Source: an uncultured Devosia sp.
GTDB taxonomy: Bacteria; Pseudomonadota; Alphaproteobacteria; Rhizobiales; Devosiaceae
Assembly (NCBI RefSeq): GCF_946479885.1
Contig: NZ_CAMLHM010000020.1
Span: 1 to 54,953 of the forward strand
Direction: 5' to 3'
Length of the DNA: 54,953 nucleotides
Of the stretch, positions 43,486 through 50,532 are shown one piece after another (positions within the stretch are counted from its first letter, which is position 1; every line of letters starts with the position of its first letter). The translations under genes and the position numbers were made by a program. Below the pieces are notes generated by a model. That model ran no database searches, was not told where the DNA came from, and saw nothing but the letters and a program-made list of their open reading frames with translations.

Positions 43486-44176
43486 TTTCGGTCCATCCCA
43501 ACACCCATTCGGCGTGCTGTTTGATGAGCGATCCGCGCTCAAGCCGGACGTGCCAGCGCGATCCTCCCGGCGCCCGATCGTCATATTTTTTCCGTTCACT
43601 TCGACTGGGCTGCAGATGCCAGCGCAGATGTGCGGCGCTTGCCTCGCGGTTTTGCCCGTAGCGCAGCAGGAAGATCGAGCCGCCTGTCGCTGCCGAGCGC
43701 AGGCTGAGGCGCCGGCTGGCGGTGAAATCGAGCAGTTTGGCATGGCTGCCGATATCGGCCACCACGGCCGCCACCGCCCGGCAGGCAATGGCTTCCTCGG
43801 CGGCCCAGAGCAGTTCGGCCACATTGGCGGCCCGCACCAGCACCAGCGCCTTGGGATCAAACCCGAAGCTGAGCAGCCCCGGTCCATAGGGCATGCCCAG
43901 TTTCTGGGCCTCGTCGCTCAGCTGCAGATAGATGACGGCCAGCCGCTGCGCGGTGAGCAATCCCTTGGCCTGGGCCAGGGCAAAGCCGAGGCTCGCCCCG
44001 GCATTGCGACGCTCGTCGGTGAACACTTCCTGCAAAAGGCCACCGGCCAGCACGGGGAATTCACCGGGCCGATGCTCGACCCGGGCCCGCGCCTCGGCCA
44101 AAGCCGGCTTGCGCTCGATATCGGCAATGGTCTCCCGCAGCGCGACAAGGCGCTGTTGCTGGTCGGGCGAGGGCAT
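43376..44176 (-). CDS. imuA: ImuA (SulA/RecA-like mutasome protein)
   Basis: Accessory protein of damage-induced mutagenesis, 266 residues, distantly RecA-like. Recognisable segments are PGLLSFGFDPKALVLVRAANVAELLWAAEEAIACRAVAAVVADIG and LDFTASRRLSLRSAATGGSIFLLRYG, with a C-terminal tail DDSTRQPASLPRVVPAHLANRLPQAS typical of ImuA. The N-terminal ATP-binding loop is degenerate. ATG 44176 is preceded by a LexA box 18 bases upstream. First gene of imuA-imuB-dnaE2. Confidence 0.9.
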   Translation of the reverse strand: MPSPDQQQRLVALRETIADIERKPALAEARARVEHRPGEFPVLAGGLLQEVFTDERRNAGASLGFALAQAKGLLTAQRLAVIYLQLSDEAQKLGMPYGPGLLSFGFDPKALVLVRAANVAELLWAAEEAIACRAVAAVVADIGSHAKLLDFTASRRLSLRSAATGGSIFLLRYGQNREASAAHLRWHLQPSRSERKKYDDRAPGGSRWHVRLERGSLIKQHAEWVLGWTENGFSSFTPQYDDSTRQPASLPRVVPAHLANRLPQAS

Positions 44177-44194
44177 CGCGCCAATCCTTCAAGT

Positions 44195-44209
44195 GAACAA
44201 AACAGGAAC
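44195..44209 (-). promoter_or_regulatory. LexA (SOS) box, GTTC-N7-GTTC
   Basis: On the minus strand GTTCCTGTTTTGTTC is a perfect alphaproteobacterial direct-repeat LexA box (GTTC, seven bases, GTTC). It lies 18 bases before the imuA start, in position to block the promoter. It indicates SOS induction of the whole cassette. Confidence 0.93.
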
Positions 44210-44424
44210 ATTTAGACTCCGAATCTCGCGAGAGTCGAGTCCCTTTCGTCATGCCCGCTCACATCGAGTGTGGCGCGTCCGCATCAAGCCCGCTCAAGAG
44301 CGCGTGGCGGCCACGCTGGCCCATTCACGGAAATCCACCGGACTGCTAACTCTGCTCCTGCCTGCCTCCCGGCGCGCAAAACCCATTGCTGATCCTGCCG
44401 CTCCCCCGAAGGAGGCATGCCGCC

Positions 44425-44859
44425 ATGTTCGAGGCCATTACCCGACTGTTCAACAAGCCGGAAACGGCCCTGTCGAGCAACGATCCCAAATTGTCGGTCG
44501 CTGTCCTGCTCGTGCATCTGGCGGCCGTCGATGGCCAGATGAAGGACGAGGAGCGCAGCGCCATAAAGGGCGTCCTGATCGACCACTATGACCTGGACGA
44601 GGCATCCGTGGACAAGCTGATCAAGGCAGCCGCTTTGCGCGATGCCGAAGCGGTGGATTTCTTCAAATTCACCCAGTCCATCACCCAGCTCGACATGGAA
44701 GACCGCATCGAAATCATCCGCATGATGTGGATGGTGGTGTTTGCCGACAAGAAGAACCATGAGCTCGAGGACAACATGGTCTGGCGCATTGCCGAGCTGA
44801 TCGGCGTTTCCTCGCGCGACCGCACGATCCTGCGCAACCAGGTCGGCAAGGCCAGCTGA
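44425..44859 (+). CDS. TerB-like (DjlA-type) helical protein
   Basis: 144-residue TerB-family protein. The conserved segment is LSVAVLLVHLAAVDGQMKDEERSAIKGVLIDHYDLDEASVDKLI, with an acidic metal-binding-like pattern (AAVDGQMKDEE) and a second repeat VVFADKKNHELEDNMVWRIAELIGVS. Such proteins are linked to tellurite/stress response, but the function is unknown. ATG 44425 has GGAGG 9 bases upstream; an upstream in-frame ATG is weaker. Confidence 0.88.
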   Translation: MFEAITRLFNKPETALSSNDPKLSVAVLLVHLAAVDGQMKDEERSAIKGVLIDHYDLDEASVDKLIKAAALRDAEAVDFFKFTQSITQLDMEDRIEIIRMMWMVVFADKKNHELEDNMVWRIAELIGVSSRDRTILRNQVGKAS

Positions 44860-44868
44860 CGCCGGGCG

Positions 44869-45417
44869 CTACCAGGCGGTGAACTTGCCGATGATCTCGA
44901 CCTCGTCATTGGCGCAATCGAAGCTGCCGGCCTTGTCGGCGGCCTGCCGGGCCAGTTCATTGGCATTCGGATTGGCCAGCGCGTCGATATAGGCGATGTG
45001 GCAGGTCTGCCCCTCGAGCAACTGCGTCACCACCAGCACCTGATTGGTCTCCTCCGACGTCTCCTGGTCCTGCGTGAAATAGCGCACGATAGTCGCCACC
45101 GGCAGCCAGCGGCCCGATGCATTGCTGAGCCGCCATTCCAGCTTGGGTCCGAGATGATTGAACGGGCCGAGCGATTGCCCGAAGATGGGCTCGTCGCGGA
45201 TGTTGAAGCCATAATTGAGCACGAAGCGCAGGTCGCCCTCGCTCACCTGCAGCGGATAGCCCTTGTAGCCCGGGCAGGACCAGCTGGCGCCGAAATCGTC
45301 GGCATCGAGCACCAGGCACTCATCGAGGTCGATATCGGTATAGGCGCTGTTGAAGCCGGCATAGGCCGGGCTGGCGAGTGCCACAACGGCAAGGGCGGCG
45401 ACGAGGAGCTGTTTCAT
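44869..45417 (-). CDS. Secreted hypothetical protein
   Basis: 182 residues with a signal peptide (MKQLLVAALAVVALASPAYAG). The mature part has the DLDECLVLDADDFGASWSCPGYKGYPLQVSEGDLRFVLNYGFN region and four cysteines. It contains a compact core (PKLEWRLSNASGRWLPVATIVRYF) and may be a periplasmic domain; family not recognised. The start ATG 45417 is fixed by the signal peptide. It converges on the TerB-like gene. Confidence 0.75.
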   Translation of the reverse strand: MKQLLVAALAVVALASPAYAGFNSAYTDIDLDECLVLDADDFGASWSCPGYKGYPLQVSEGDLRFVLNYGFNIRDEPIFGQSLGPFNHLGPKLEWRLSNASGRWLPVATIVRYFTQDQETSEETNQVLVVTQLLEGQTCHIAYIDALANPNANELARQAADKAGSFDCANDEVEIIGKFTAW

Positions 45418-45538
45418 CTTTATCCTTTGGGGCTGCGGGATAAGCAGGGTTGCGCCAAACTGGCTTGCCTTTGCGGCCTGCGTTGGGCACAACGCGGGCC
45501 ACTTTGTCGCCTCCCCGATGAACGAGAGCTGAAGCCAA

Positions 45539-46072
45539 ATGAACATCGACGCCATCCCAACCGGCAAGAACCCGCCCGACGACCTCAACGTCATCATCGA
45601 AGTGCCCATGGGCGGCGAGCCGATCAAGTACGAAATCGACAAGGCCAGTGGCGCCCTGTTCGTCGACCGCTTCCTCTATACCCCGATGCGCTACCCGGGC
45701 AATTACGGCTTCGTGCCCCATACCCTGTGCGGCGACGGCGACCCGCTCGACGTCATCGTCATGAATTCGCGCCCCCTGGTGCCCGGCGCGGTCGTCCGCT
45801 GCCGCCCGATCGGCGTGCTGTTCATGGAAGACGATGGTGGCCAGGACGAAAAGATCCTCGCCGTGCCGGTGTCCAAGCTCACCAAGATGTATGACGCCAT
45901 CCAGGATATCGGCGACATGCAGGCCATCCAGGTCGAGCGCGTGAAGCACTTCTTCACCCACTACAAGGATCTCGAGCCTGGCAAATGGGCCAAGATCAGC
46001 CATGTCGGTGGCTACGAGGACGCCAAGAAGGTGATCCTGGACTCCATCGAAATGGCCAAGAACGCCAAGTAG
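45539..46072 (+). CDS. ppa: Soluble inorganic pyrophosphatase
   Basis: Hydrolyses pyrophosphate to phosphate with Mg2+; cytosolic. The 177 residues match family I. Catalytic segments are [55 protein letters not shown], with the DGDPLDV metal site and Lys/Tyr/Arg positions intact. ATG 45539 has a GAG-containing ribosome site. The membrane pyrophosphatase hppA lies 5 kb away. Confidence 0.97.
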   Translation: MNIDAIPTGKNPPDDLNVIIEVPMGGEPIKYEIDKASGALFVDRFLYTPMRYPGNYGFVPHTLCGDGDPLDVIVMNSRPLVPGAVVRCRPIGVLFMEDDGGQDEKILAVPVSKLTKMYDAIQDIGDMQAIQVERVKHFFTHYKDLEPGKWAKISHVGGYEDAKKVILDSIEMAKNAK

Positions 46073-46102
46073 GCCCCTTCATTCGCCCCATGTCGCCGCC
46101 CG

Positions 46103-46936
46103 TCAGGGATAGCCGGCATGGGGCACGCTGACCCGGGTGGAAAAGACCCGGCCGGTGGGCGTGGTCACATCCACCGTTCCGGTCCATTCATTGGCGACCA
46201 TGTAGAGCGTCCGTCCGTCGGCGCCGCCCAGCATCACCGCAAAACACATGCGGTCGAGCTCGAAACGCTCGAGCACTTCGCCGCCATCGCGGACACGCAG
46301 CACGGTGGGACCGGTCGAGGTCCAGATGGCGCCTTCCGCATCGGCACAGATGCCGTCATTGCCATAGCTGCCGACATTGGCCCACAGCCGCCGGCCCGAC
46401 AGGCTCCCGTCCTCGGCAATGTCGAAGGCGGTAAGATTGCCCGTAAAGCTCTCGGCGCAGACCAGCGTCCTGCCATCGGCCAGGATGGCCATGCCATTGG
46501 GAAACGACAGGCCCTCGGCCACCTTGCGGGCGCTGCCATCGGGGGCGACCAGGGCGATGAAGCCGGGCTGGAATGCGCCGCCCGGAAAGTCGAAATTGAC
46601 GTTGTTGACATAGATATGCCCGGCCGGATGCACAGTGATTTCGTTGCAGCCATAGGCCGACAGACCCGATAGATCGGCAAAGCGGGTGAAGCTGCCATCG
46701 GCCTGCCGAACCTTGAGGTCATTGTCGGCGGCGTGCACCAGCAGCATGCGTCCATCGGCCAGCCAGTCGAACGAGAAGGGCAGCGAGGCAATGCTCGCCT
46801 CCACCACCACGCGGCCATCGGCATCGATGCTACGAAGCTTCTGGCCGACCCAATCGGCGAACCAGAATTTGCCATCGTGCCAGCGCGGGCATTCGCCAAG
46901 CAGGATGCCGTCCATCAACTGGACTATTTCGGCCAT
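46103..46936 (-). CDS. SMP-30/gluconolactonase/LRE family protein
   Basis: Six-bladed beta-propeller, Ca2+-dependent lactonase-type enzyme of 277 residues; actual substrate unknown. It has LLGECPRWHDGKFWFADWVGQKLRSID, GCNEITVHPAGHIYVNNVNFDFP, SFPNGMAILADGRTLVCAESFTGNLTAFD, and GNDGICADAEGAIWTSTGPT. The metal-coordinating Glu near the start (GEC), Asn (YVNN) and Asp (NDGI) positions are present. Start ATG 46936. Confidence 0.93.
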   Translation of the reverse strand: MAEIVQLMDGILLGECPRWHDGKFWFADWVGQKLRSIDADGRVVVEASIASLPFSFDWLADGRMLLVHAADNDLKVRQADGSFTRFADLSGLSAYGCNEITVHPAGHIYVNNVNFDFPGGAFQPGFIALVAPDGSARKVAEGLSFPNGMAILADGRTLVCAESFTGNLTAFDIAEDGSLSGRRLWANVGSYGNDGICADAEGAIWTSTGPTVLRVRDGGEVLERFELDRMCFAVMLGGADGRTLYMVANEWTGTVDVTTPTGRVFSTRVSVPHAGYP

Positions 46937-47018
46937 TGTGTCGCTCCATCATCTTGTTCAAGACAATGTCGCGGCAGGGTGGCCGATTTCGACACCGCAG
47001 CGCAAAAAGGAGCCCGGC

Positions 47019-47621
47019 ATGAGCGGCCGTATCGTCATTCTCAACGGCGCGCCACGCTCGGGCAAATCCTCGATCGCGGCGGCCATGCAGCAGAGCCTGC
47101 CCGGTCGCTGGATCAATCTGGGCGTCGATGCGCAGAACCGCATGCTGCCCCCGTCCCTGCTGCCGGGGATCGGTTTGCGACCGGGCGGGGAGCGTCCGGA
47201 CCTCGAGCCCATGGTCGTGGCGCTGTTTGCCGCGCTTTACGAGGCCATCGCCGCCCATGCGAACCAGGGGTTCGACGTGGTTGTAGACCTTGGCCACCAC
47301 GATAGCTATTCGACCCCGCTGGGCATCCTGCCCGCCTGCGCCCGGCGCCTTGGCGGACACGACGTGCTGTTCGTCGGCGTCCGCTGCCCGATCGAGATCG
47401 TCATGGCGCGCCGCAATGCCGACCCGCAGGGCGGGCTCTATGCCGGTGGCGACAGCGTGCCCGAGCCGGTGCGGCGCTGGCAGGAGGCGGTGCATGCGCC
47501 CGGCATCTATGACCTTGAGGTCGATACGAGCGTGATGACGCCGGAAGCCTGTGTCGCCGCGATCGAGCAAGCGCTTGCGGCAGGACAGCACCACGCCTTC
47601 GCGACATTGGCCGCACTATAA
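47019..47621 (+). CDS. CPT-like phosphotransferase / P-loop kinase
   Basis: 200 residues resembling the chloramphenicol 3-O-phosphotransferase (CPT) family. It has the P-loop GAPRSGKSSIAAAMQ, the ADP-related segment WINLGVDAQNRMLPPSLLPGIGLRPGG, and VDLGHHDSYS before GVRCPIEIVMARRNADPQGG. The true substrate is unknown and resistance is not implied. ATG 47019 has AAAAAGGAGC upstream. It is divergent from the SMP-30 gene. Confidence 0.82.
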   Translation: MSGRIVILNGAPRSGKSSIAAAMQQSLPGRWINLGVDAQNRMLPPSLLPGIGLRPGGERPDLEPMVVALFAALYEAIAAHANQGFDVVVDLGHHDSYSTPLGILPACARRLGGHDVLFVGVRCPIEIVMARRNADPQGGLYAGGDSVPEPVRRWQEAVHAPGIYDLEVDTSVMTPEACVAAIEQALAAGQHHAFATLAAL

Positions 47622-47694
47622 GCCACCCGCTTTCGTGACTTGCCTGATGTGCCCGACACAGCGCACCTTTGGCGAGCAATCGCGGAGGCCGCAG

Positions 47695-47883
47695 GTGAAA
47701 ATCGCCAAGATTATTATCGGCATCGTGCTGCTGCTCATTGGCCTGCTGTGGATTTTGCAGGGCGCCAATATCGTGGGCGGCAGCGTCATGTCGGGGCAGA
47801 GCCAGTGGCTCTATATCGGCATCGTAGCCGCGCTGGCCGGCGCGGGCCTGCTCTATTGGACGCTTCGGCGGCGCAGCGCCTAG
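47695..47883 (+). CDS. Small two-helix membrane protein
   Basis: A 62-residue product with two hydrophobic helices (IAKIIIGIVLLLIGLLWILQGANIVGGSVM and WLYIGIVAALAGAGLLYWTLRRR). GTG 47695 has GGAGG about 8 bases upstream. Its length and the motif LLWILQGANIVGGSVMSGQ suggest a conserved uncharacterised membrane protein. It ends four bases inside the convergent b561 gene. Confidence 0.75.
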   Translation: MKIAKIIIGIVLLLIGLLWILQGANIVGGSVMSGQSQWLYIGIVAALAGAGLLYWTLRRRSA

Positions 47884-48413
47884 CGGCTCACGCCCATCCG
47901 CGCCAGGAGATGATCGCGCCTGACGAACTGATGCCAGAGCGCCGCGCCGATATGGCCGATCAGCAGGACGATGAGCCCACGCGCCAGAAGGCCATGCACC
48001 GTAAAGGGCGGCAGGGTGAAATCGGGTAGCGGCGGAGGCGCCGCGCCGAGCAGTTGCGCACCGGCGCCGCTGAGCACGATGGTGGCAATCCCGCTCGATA
48101 CCATCACGAGGATCACGGCATAGAGGCCGTAATGCACGACATGGGCGGCCAGCGCCTGCCCACGCGACATGCCGGCAGCGTCGCTCGGGCGCCGATCGAA
48201 AAACAGCCACCAGATGATGCGGAACAGCGTGAGCACGCCAACCAGGCTCCCCATGATCACATGGCCGCGCAGCAGCGTGACTTCGGTCTGCGGATCGGCG
48301 CTGTTGGCTGCCACCAGGCCCGTTCCCAGCATGGCGATGATGGCGATCGCCGTCACCCAGTGGATGGCGATGGCGACCGAACCATAGCGGCTTGGACTGC
48401 TTTTGAGCGACAT
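47880..48413 (-). CDS. Cytochrome b561
   Basis: Inner-membrane diheme cytochrome of the bacterial b561 family, 177 residues with four helices. His ligands lie in AIHWVTAIAI, LRGHVIMGSL, HVVHYGLYAV and LIGHIGAALWHQFV. It probably moves electrons from quinol. It diverges from a MarR-type regulator across 74 bases containing direct-repeat operators, so it is likely that regulator's target. Start ATG 48413. Confidence 0.92.
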   Translation of the reverse strand: MSLKSSPSRYGSVAIAIHWVTAIAIIAMLGTGLVAANSADPQTEVTLLRGHVIMGSLVGVLTLFRIIWWLFFDRRPSDAAGMSRGQALAAHVVHYGLYAVILVMVSSGIATIVLSGAGAQLLGAAPPPLPDFTLPPFTVHGLLARGLIVLLIGHIGAALWHQFVRRDHLLARMGVSR

Positions 48414-48443
48414 GGCAGGCTCCTTGCGGAACAGAGGCTGAGG

Positions 48444-48486
48444 CTATATAGATAGCACACTATATATTTACATAGCAAGCTATATA
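48444..48486. promoter_or_regulatory. Direct-repeat operator for MarR-type regulator
   Basis: Two copies of ATAGC-N3-CTATATA (48452-48466 and 48472-48486) are exactly 20 bases apart, and a third CTATATA occurs at 48444-48450. They fill the 74-base gap between cytochrome b561 and the MarR gene. The last repeat ends one base before the MarR ATG, so binding would block both promoters. Confidence 0.75.
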
Positions 48487-48487
48487 A

Positions 48488-48937
48488 ATGGCACTGACGC
48501 GCGAGACTTCTGCCGGCTACATGACCAACTGGGCGGCCCGGCTGTTCAGCCGCGAACTGGAGCGACAGCTCGCGCCCACGGGCATTGCCCCGGCCTATAT
48601 GCCGGTGCTGTTCGCCCTGGCCGATGGCAGCAGGCTGACGCAAAAGGAACTGGCCCGCCGCGCCGCCGTTGAACAGCCCACCATGGCGGCCACGCTCAAC
48701 CGCATGGAGCGCGACGCCATGATAGACCGGCGGCCCGACCCCGGGGATAAGCGCAGCGCCCTCGTGGCACTGACACCTTTGGCCCTGGGCAAGGTGGAGA
48801 CGGTGGAGCGGGTGGTGAGCGCCATCAACACGCTGGCGCTCGAGCAGCTCACACCGGCCGAACGCAGCCAGTTTCTCGGCCTGCTGGCGCGCGTCATCGG
48901 CGTGCTCGAAGCCCAGGATACGACATTGGGCGATTGA
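48488..48937 (+). CDS. MarR family transcriptional regulator
   Basis: Winged-helix dimeric repressor, 149 residues. Core: TQKELARRAAVEQPTMAATLNRMERDAMIDRRPDPGDKRSALVALTPLAL (recognition helix and wing), flanked by dimer helices. It probably represses itself and the divergent cytochrome b561. ATG 48488 lacks a Shine-Dalgarno because the operator repeat abuts it; a leaderless transcript is likely. Confidence 0.92.
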   Translation: MALTRETSAGYMTNWAARLFSRELERQLAPTGIAPAYMPVLFALADGSRLTQKELARRAAVEQPTMAATLNRMERDAMIDRRPDPGDKRSALVALTPLALGKVETVERVVSAINTLALEQLTPAERSQFLGLLARVIGVLEAQDTTLGD

Positions 48938-48969
48938 GCCAGCCCTGAGGCCGGCCCGCCGGTTGAGCG

Positions 48970-49524
48970 TTACCCAGCCTTCTTGCCGTAAGTCACCACC
49001 ACATTGCCCTTGGACGTGATCTCGCTGCGGATGAGTTCCAGCCTTGTGGTCGGCATATCCTCGAACAGGCGCCGGCCGCGGCCCGCAACCACCGGATGGA
49101 TGATCAGCGTCAACTCATCCATCAGCCCCGCCAGCAGCAATTGGCGCACCAGCGACATGCCGGCCATGACGGCTATCGTGCCGCCTTGCGTCGCCTTGAG
49201 CTGGCGCACGTGGGCTTCGAGATCGCCTTCGATCAGGCTGGAATTGCCCCAGGCCGCCATGTCGGCCGGCTTGAGCGTGCGCGAGGCGACATGCTTGGGC
49301 GTGGCATTGATGAAGCCGGCAAAATCCATGTCCTGGCCGGCATTGGGCCAGTAGCCGGCCCATTCCTGCCAGCCCTTGCGGCCCATCAGTACCGTGTCGA
49401 CCTCGGCCATGACGCTGCCCAGCATCGCCCCCAGCTCGTCATCAAAGCTGTCGAACTGGAATTCGTTCGGCGCCTCGGCGACGCCTTCGACGGAATAGAA
49501 CAGGCCGGCTGTGACTTTACGCAT
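48970..49524 (-). CDS. Dihydrofolate reductase/RibD C-terminal domain family protein
   Basis: 184 residues of the RibD_C/DHFR fold; probably an NADPH-dependent reductase of unknown substrate. It begins MRKVTAGLFYSVEGVAEAPNEFQ (family start), continues with VDTVLMGRKGWQEWAGYWP and ends with AGMSLVRQLLLAGLMDELTLIIHPVVAGRGRRLFEDM and VTYGKK. ATG 49524 is fixed by the family N-terminus; the open frame extends further upstream without similarity. Confidence 0.9.
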   Translation of the reverse strand: MRKVTAGLFYSVEGVAEAPNEFQFDSFDDELGAMLGSVMAEVDTVLMGRKGWQEWAGYWPNAGQDMDFAGFINATPKHVASRTLKPADMAAWGNSSLIEGDLEAHVRQLKATQGGTIAVMAGMSLVRQLLLAGLMDELTLIIHPVVAGRGRRLFEDMPTTRLELIRSEITSKGNVVVTYGKKAG

Positions 49525-49724
49525 TTGCTTTCTCCCTGGGCGACCCATCATTGGCCGCCATCTGACCAGGCGACGAGCGGGGCGCGGCGGCTTCGACATT
49601 TTTACGTGAAGATTTTTTGCACCGGAACCGGCAATGGGGCCGGCGAGTGAACCCTTCAAAGACTTATCCCCGCCAACGGCGCCTGGATCACAATACCCCT
49701 GCCAATTGGGGACCAGGAGTAGCT
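49525..49724. other. AT-richer spacer before Cys-rich protein
   Basis: About 200 bases with no gene. Composition shifts to lower GC around 49600-49720 (for example TTTTTACGTGAAGATTTTTTGC), which marks the left border of the atypical region. A promoter for the pair is probable here, but its elements are not clear. Confidence 0.45.
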
Positions 49725-50057
49725 GTGCGCACAAACCTGCTGAGAAGAGCGGAGTACGCAATTGCGTCGGGCAGGTTGACCCTGCTCGGAATGAGATTTG
49801 AACGACTGTTGCGAAAATACGATCCGGCACAGCCACGCGTGCCTGCCGGTCAGTCGACCGGCGGACAATGGACAAGCGACCGCGTCCACGTTGCCGGGCC
49901 TTGGAACAAGGCCAATTACGATAAGTGCGAGCTGCAATATGAAAGCGATATGTTTCAATGCAGGATGACTGTCTGGAGCGCTTCCTGCAGCAATCAGGCG
50001 ATGCTTCGCCGAACTGCGTGCATGAAAGATGAGCCCCTACCCCCGTTCAATTATTGA
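49725..50057 (+). CDS. Cys-rich protein with PAGQSTGGQW motif (toxin-like)
   Basis: 110 residues, no signal peptide, function unknown. The sequence RVPAGQSTGGQWTSDR resembles a linker seen in polymorphic-toxin and phage-structural proteins (from memory). A Cys-rich C-terminus follows: four cysteines in the pattern KCELQYESDMFQCRMTVWSASCSNQAMLRRTACM, ending PLPPFNY. GTG 49725 is chosen for AGGAG 5 bases upstream, in contrast to weaker starts further left. The DUF6968-like gene follows 8 bases after the stop. Lower GC than the surroundings suggests transfer. Confidence 0.6.
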   Translation: MRTNLLRRAEYAIASGRLTLLGMRFERLLRKYDPAQPRVPAGQSTGGQWTSDRVHVAGPWNKANYDKCELQYESDMFQCRMTVWSASCSNQAMLRRTACMKDEPLPPFNY

Positions 50058-50065
50058 GTCCGACC

Positions 50066-50410
50066 ATGATCATAGGAACTCGTACGCTCACCGTGGCCAC
50101 GCCGACCGGGGATCGTCCGGTCATCATCCGTGTGTTCGAACCAACCTCGGACGGTCCGGCCTGGGACTGCAGCTACGAAATCGATTGGCCCGAGGGCACC
50201 GTCAAAAGCCATGCCATGGGGAATGACGCATTGCATGCCTTAGATATGGCCCAACAAAAGATCGCCACCGACCTTTATATGAGCCGCTATCACCATGAGC
50301 GAAAGATGTGGTGGATCAAGCCTTGGGTCGGCTACGGGTTTCCAATGCCGAAGGGCGCCCGAGACCTGCTGATCGGGGACGATCAGGAATATTATGGCCT
50401 GGACAGGTGA
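50066..50410 (+). CDS. DUF6968-like protein, possible partner/immunity protein
   Basis: 114 residues, cytosolic, function unknown. It has the pattern TLTVATPTGDRPVIIRVFEPTSDGPAWDCSYEIDWPEGTVKSHAMGNDALHALDMAQQKIATDLYMSRYHH, then YGFPMPKGARDLLIGDDQEYYG, which I associate from memory with the family catalogued as DUF6968. It lies 8 bases after the Cys-rich protein, as one transcript. The pairing suggests partner or immunity, but this is inference. Start ATG 50066. Confidence 0.6.
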   Translation: MIIGTRTLTVATPTGDRPVIIRVFEPTSDGPAWDCSYEIDWPEGTVKSHAMGNDALHALDMAQQKIATDLYMSRYHHERKMWWIKPWVGYGFPMPKGARDLLIGDDQEYYGLDR

Positions 50411-50477
50411 TCAGCCGAGACAAGTGTCATTCGCACCACTGTCCAGCTGCCCGAAAATTTGTTGGCATCCATTGAGA

Positions 50478-50503
50478 AAGGCCCGGAGCTTCCCCCGGGC
50501 CTT
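50478..50503. terminator. Hairpin terminator between convergent genes
   Basis: Stem AAGGCCCGG / CCGGGCCTT with an 8-base loop, lying 70 bases after the DUF6968-like stop and 30 bases after the hppA stop. T-runs on both sides are modest (CTTCTTCAGTTT on the right), so it is probably bidirectional. Confidence 0.7.
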
Positions 50504-50532
50504 CTTCAGTTTCGGTCGAGGCGGATGCCTCG

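Noticed and set aside
41818..43887. Longer imuB starting near 43887
   Set aside because: The upstream part is an out-of-frame reading of imuA with Trp/Cys/Arg-rich nonsense sequence; ATG 43485 fits ImuB.
49617..49724. Upstream TTG/GTG starts for the Cys-rich protein
   Set aside because: No Shine-Dalgarno; GTG 49725 has AGGAG at proper spacing and removes a basic, low-complexity leader.
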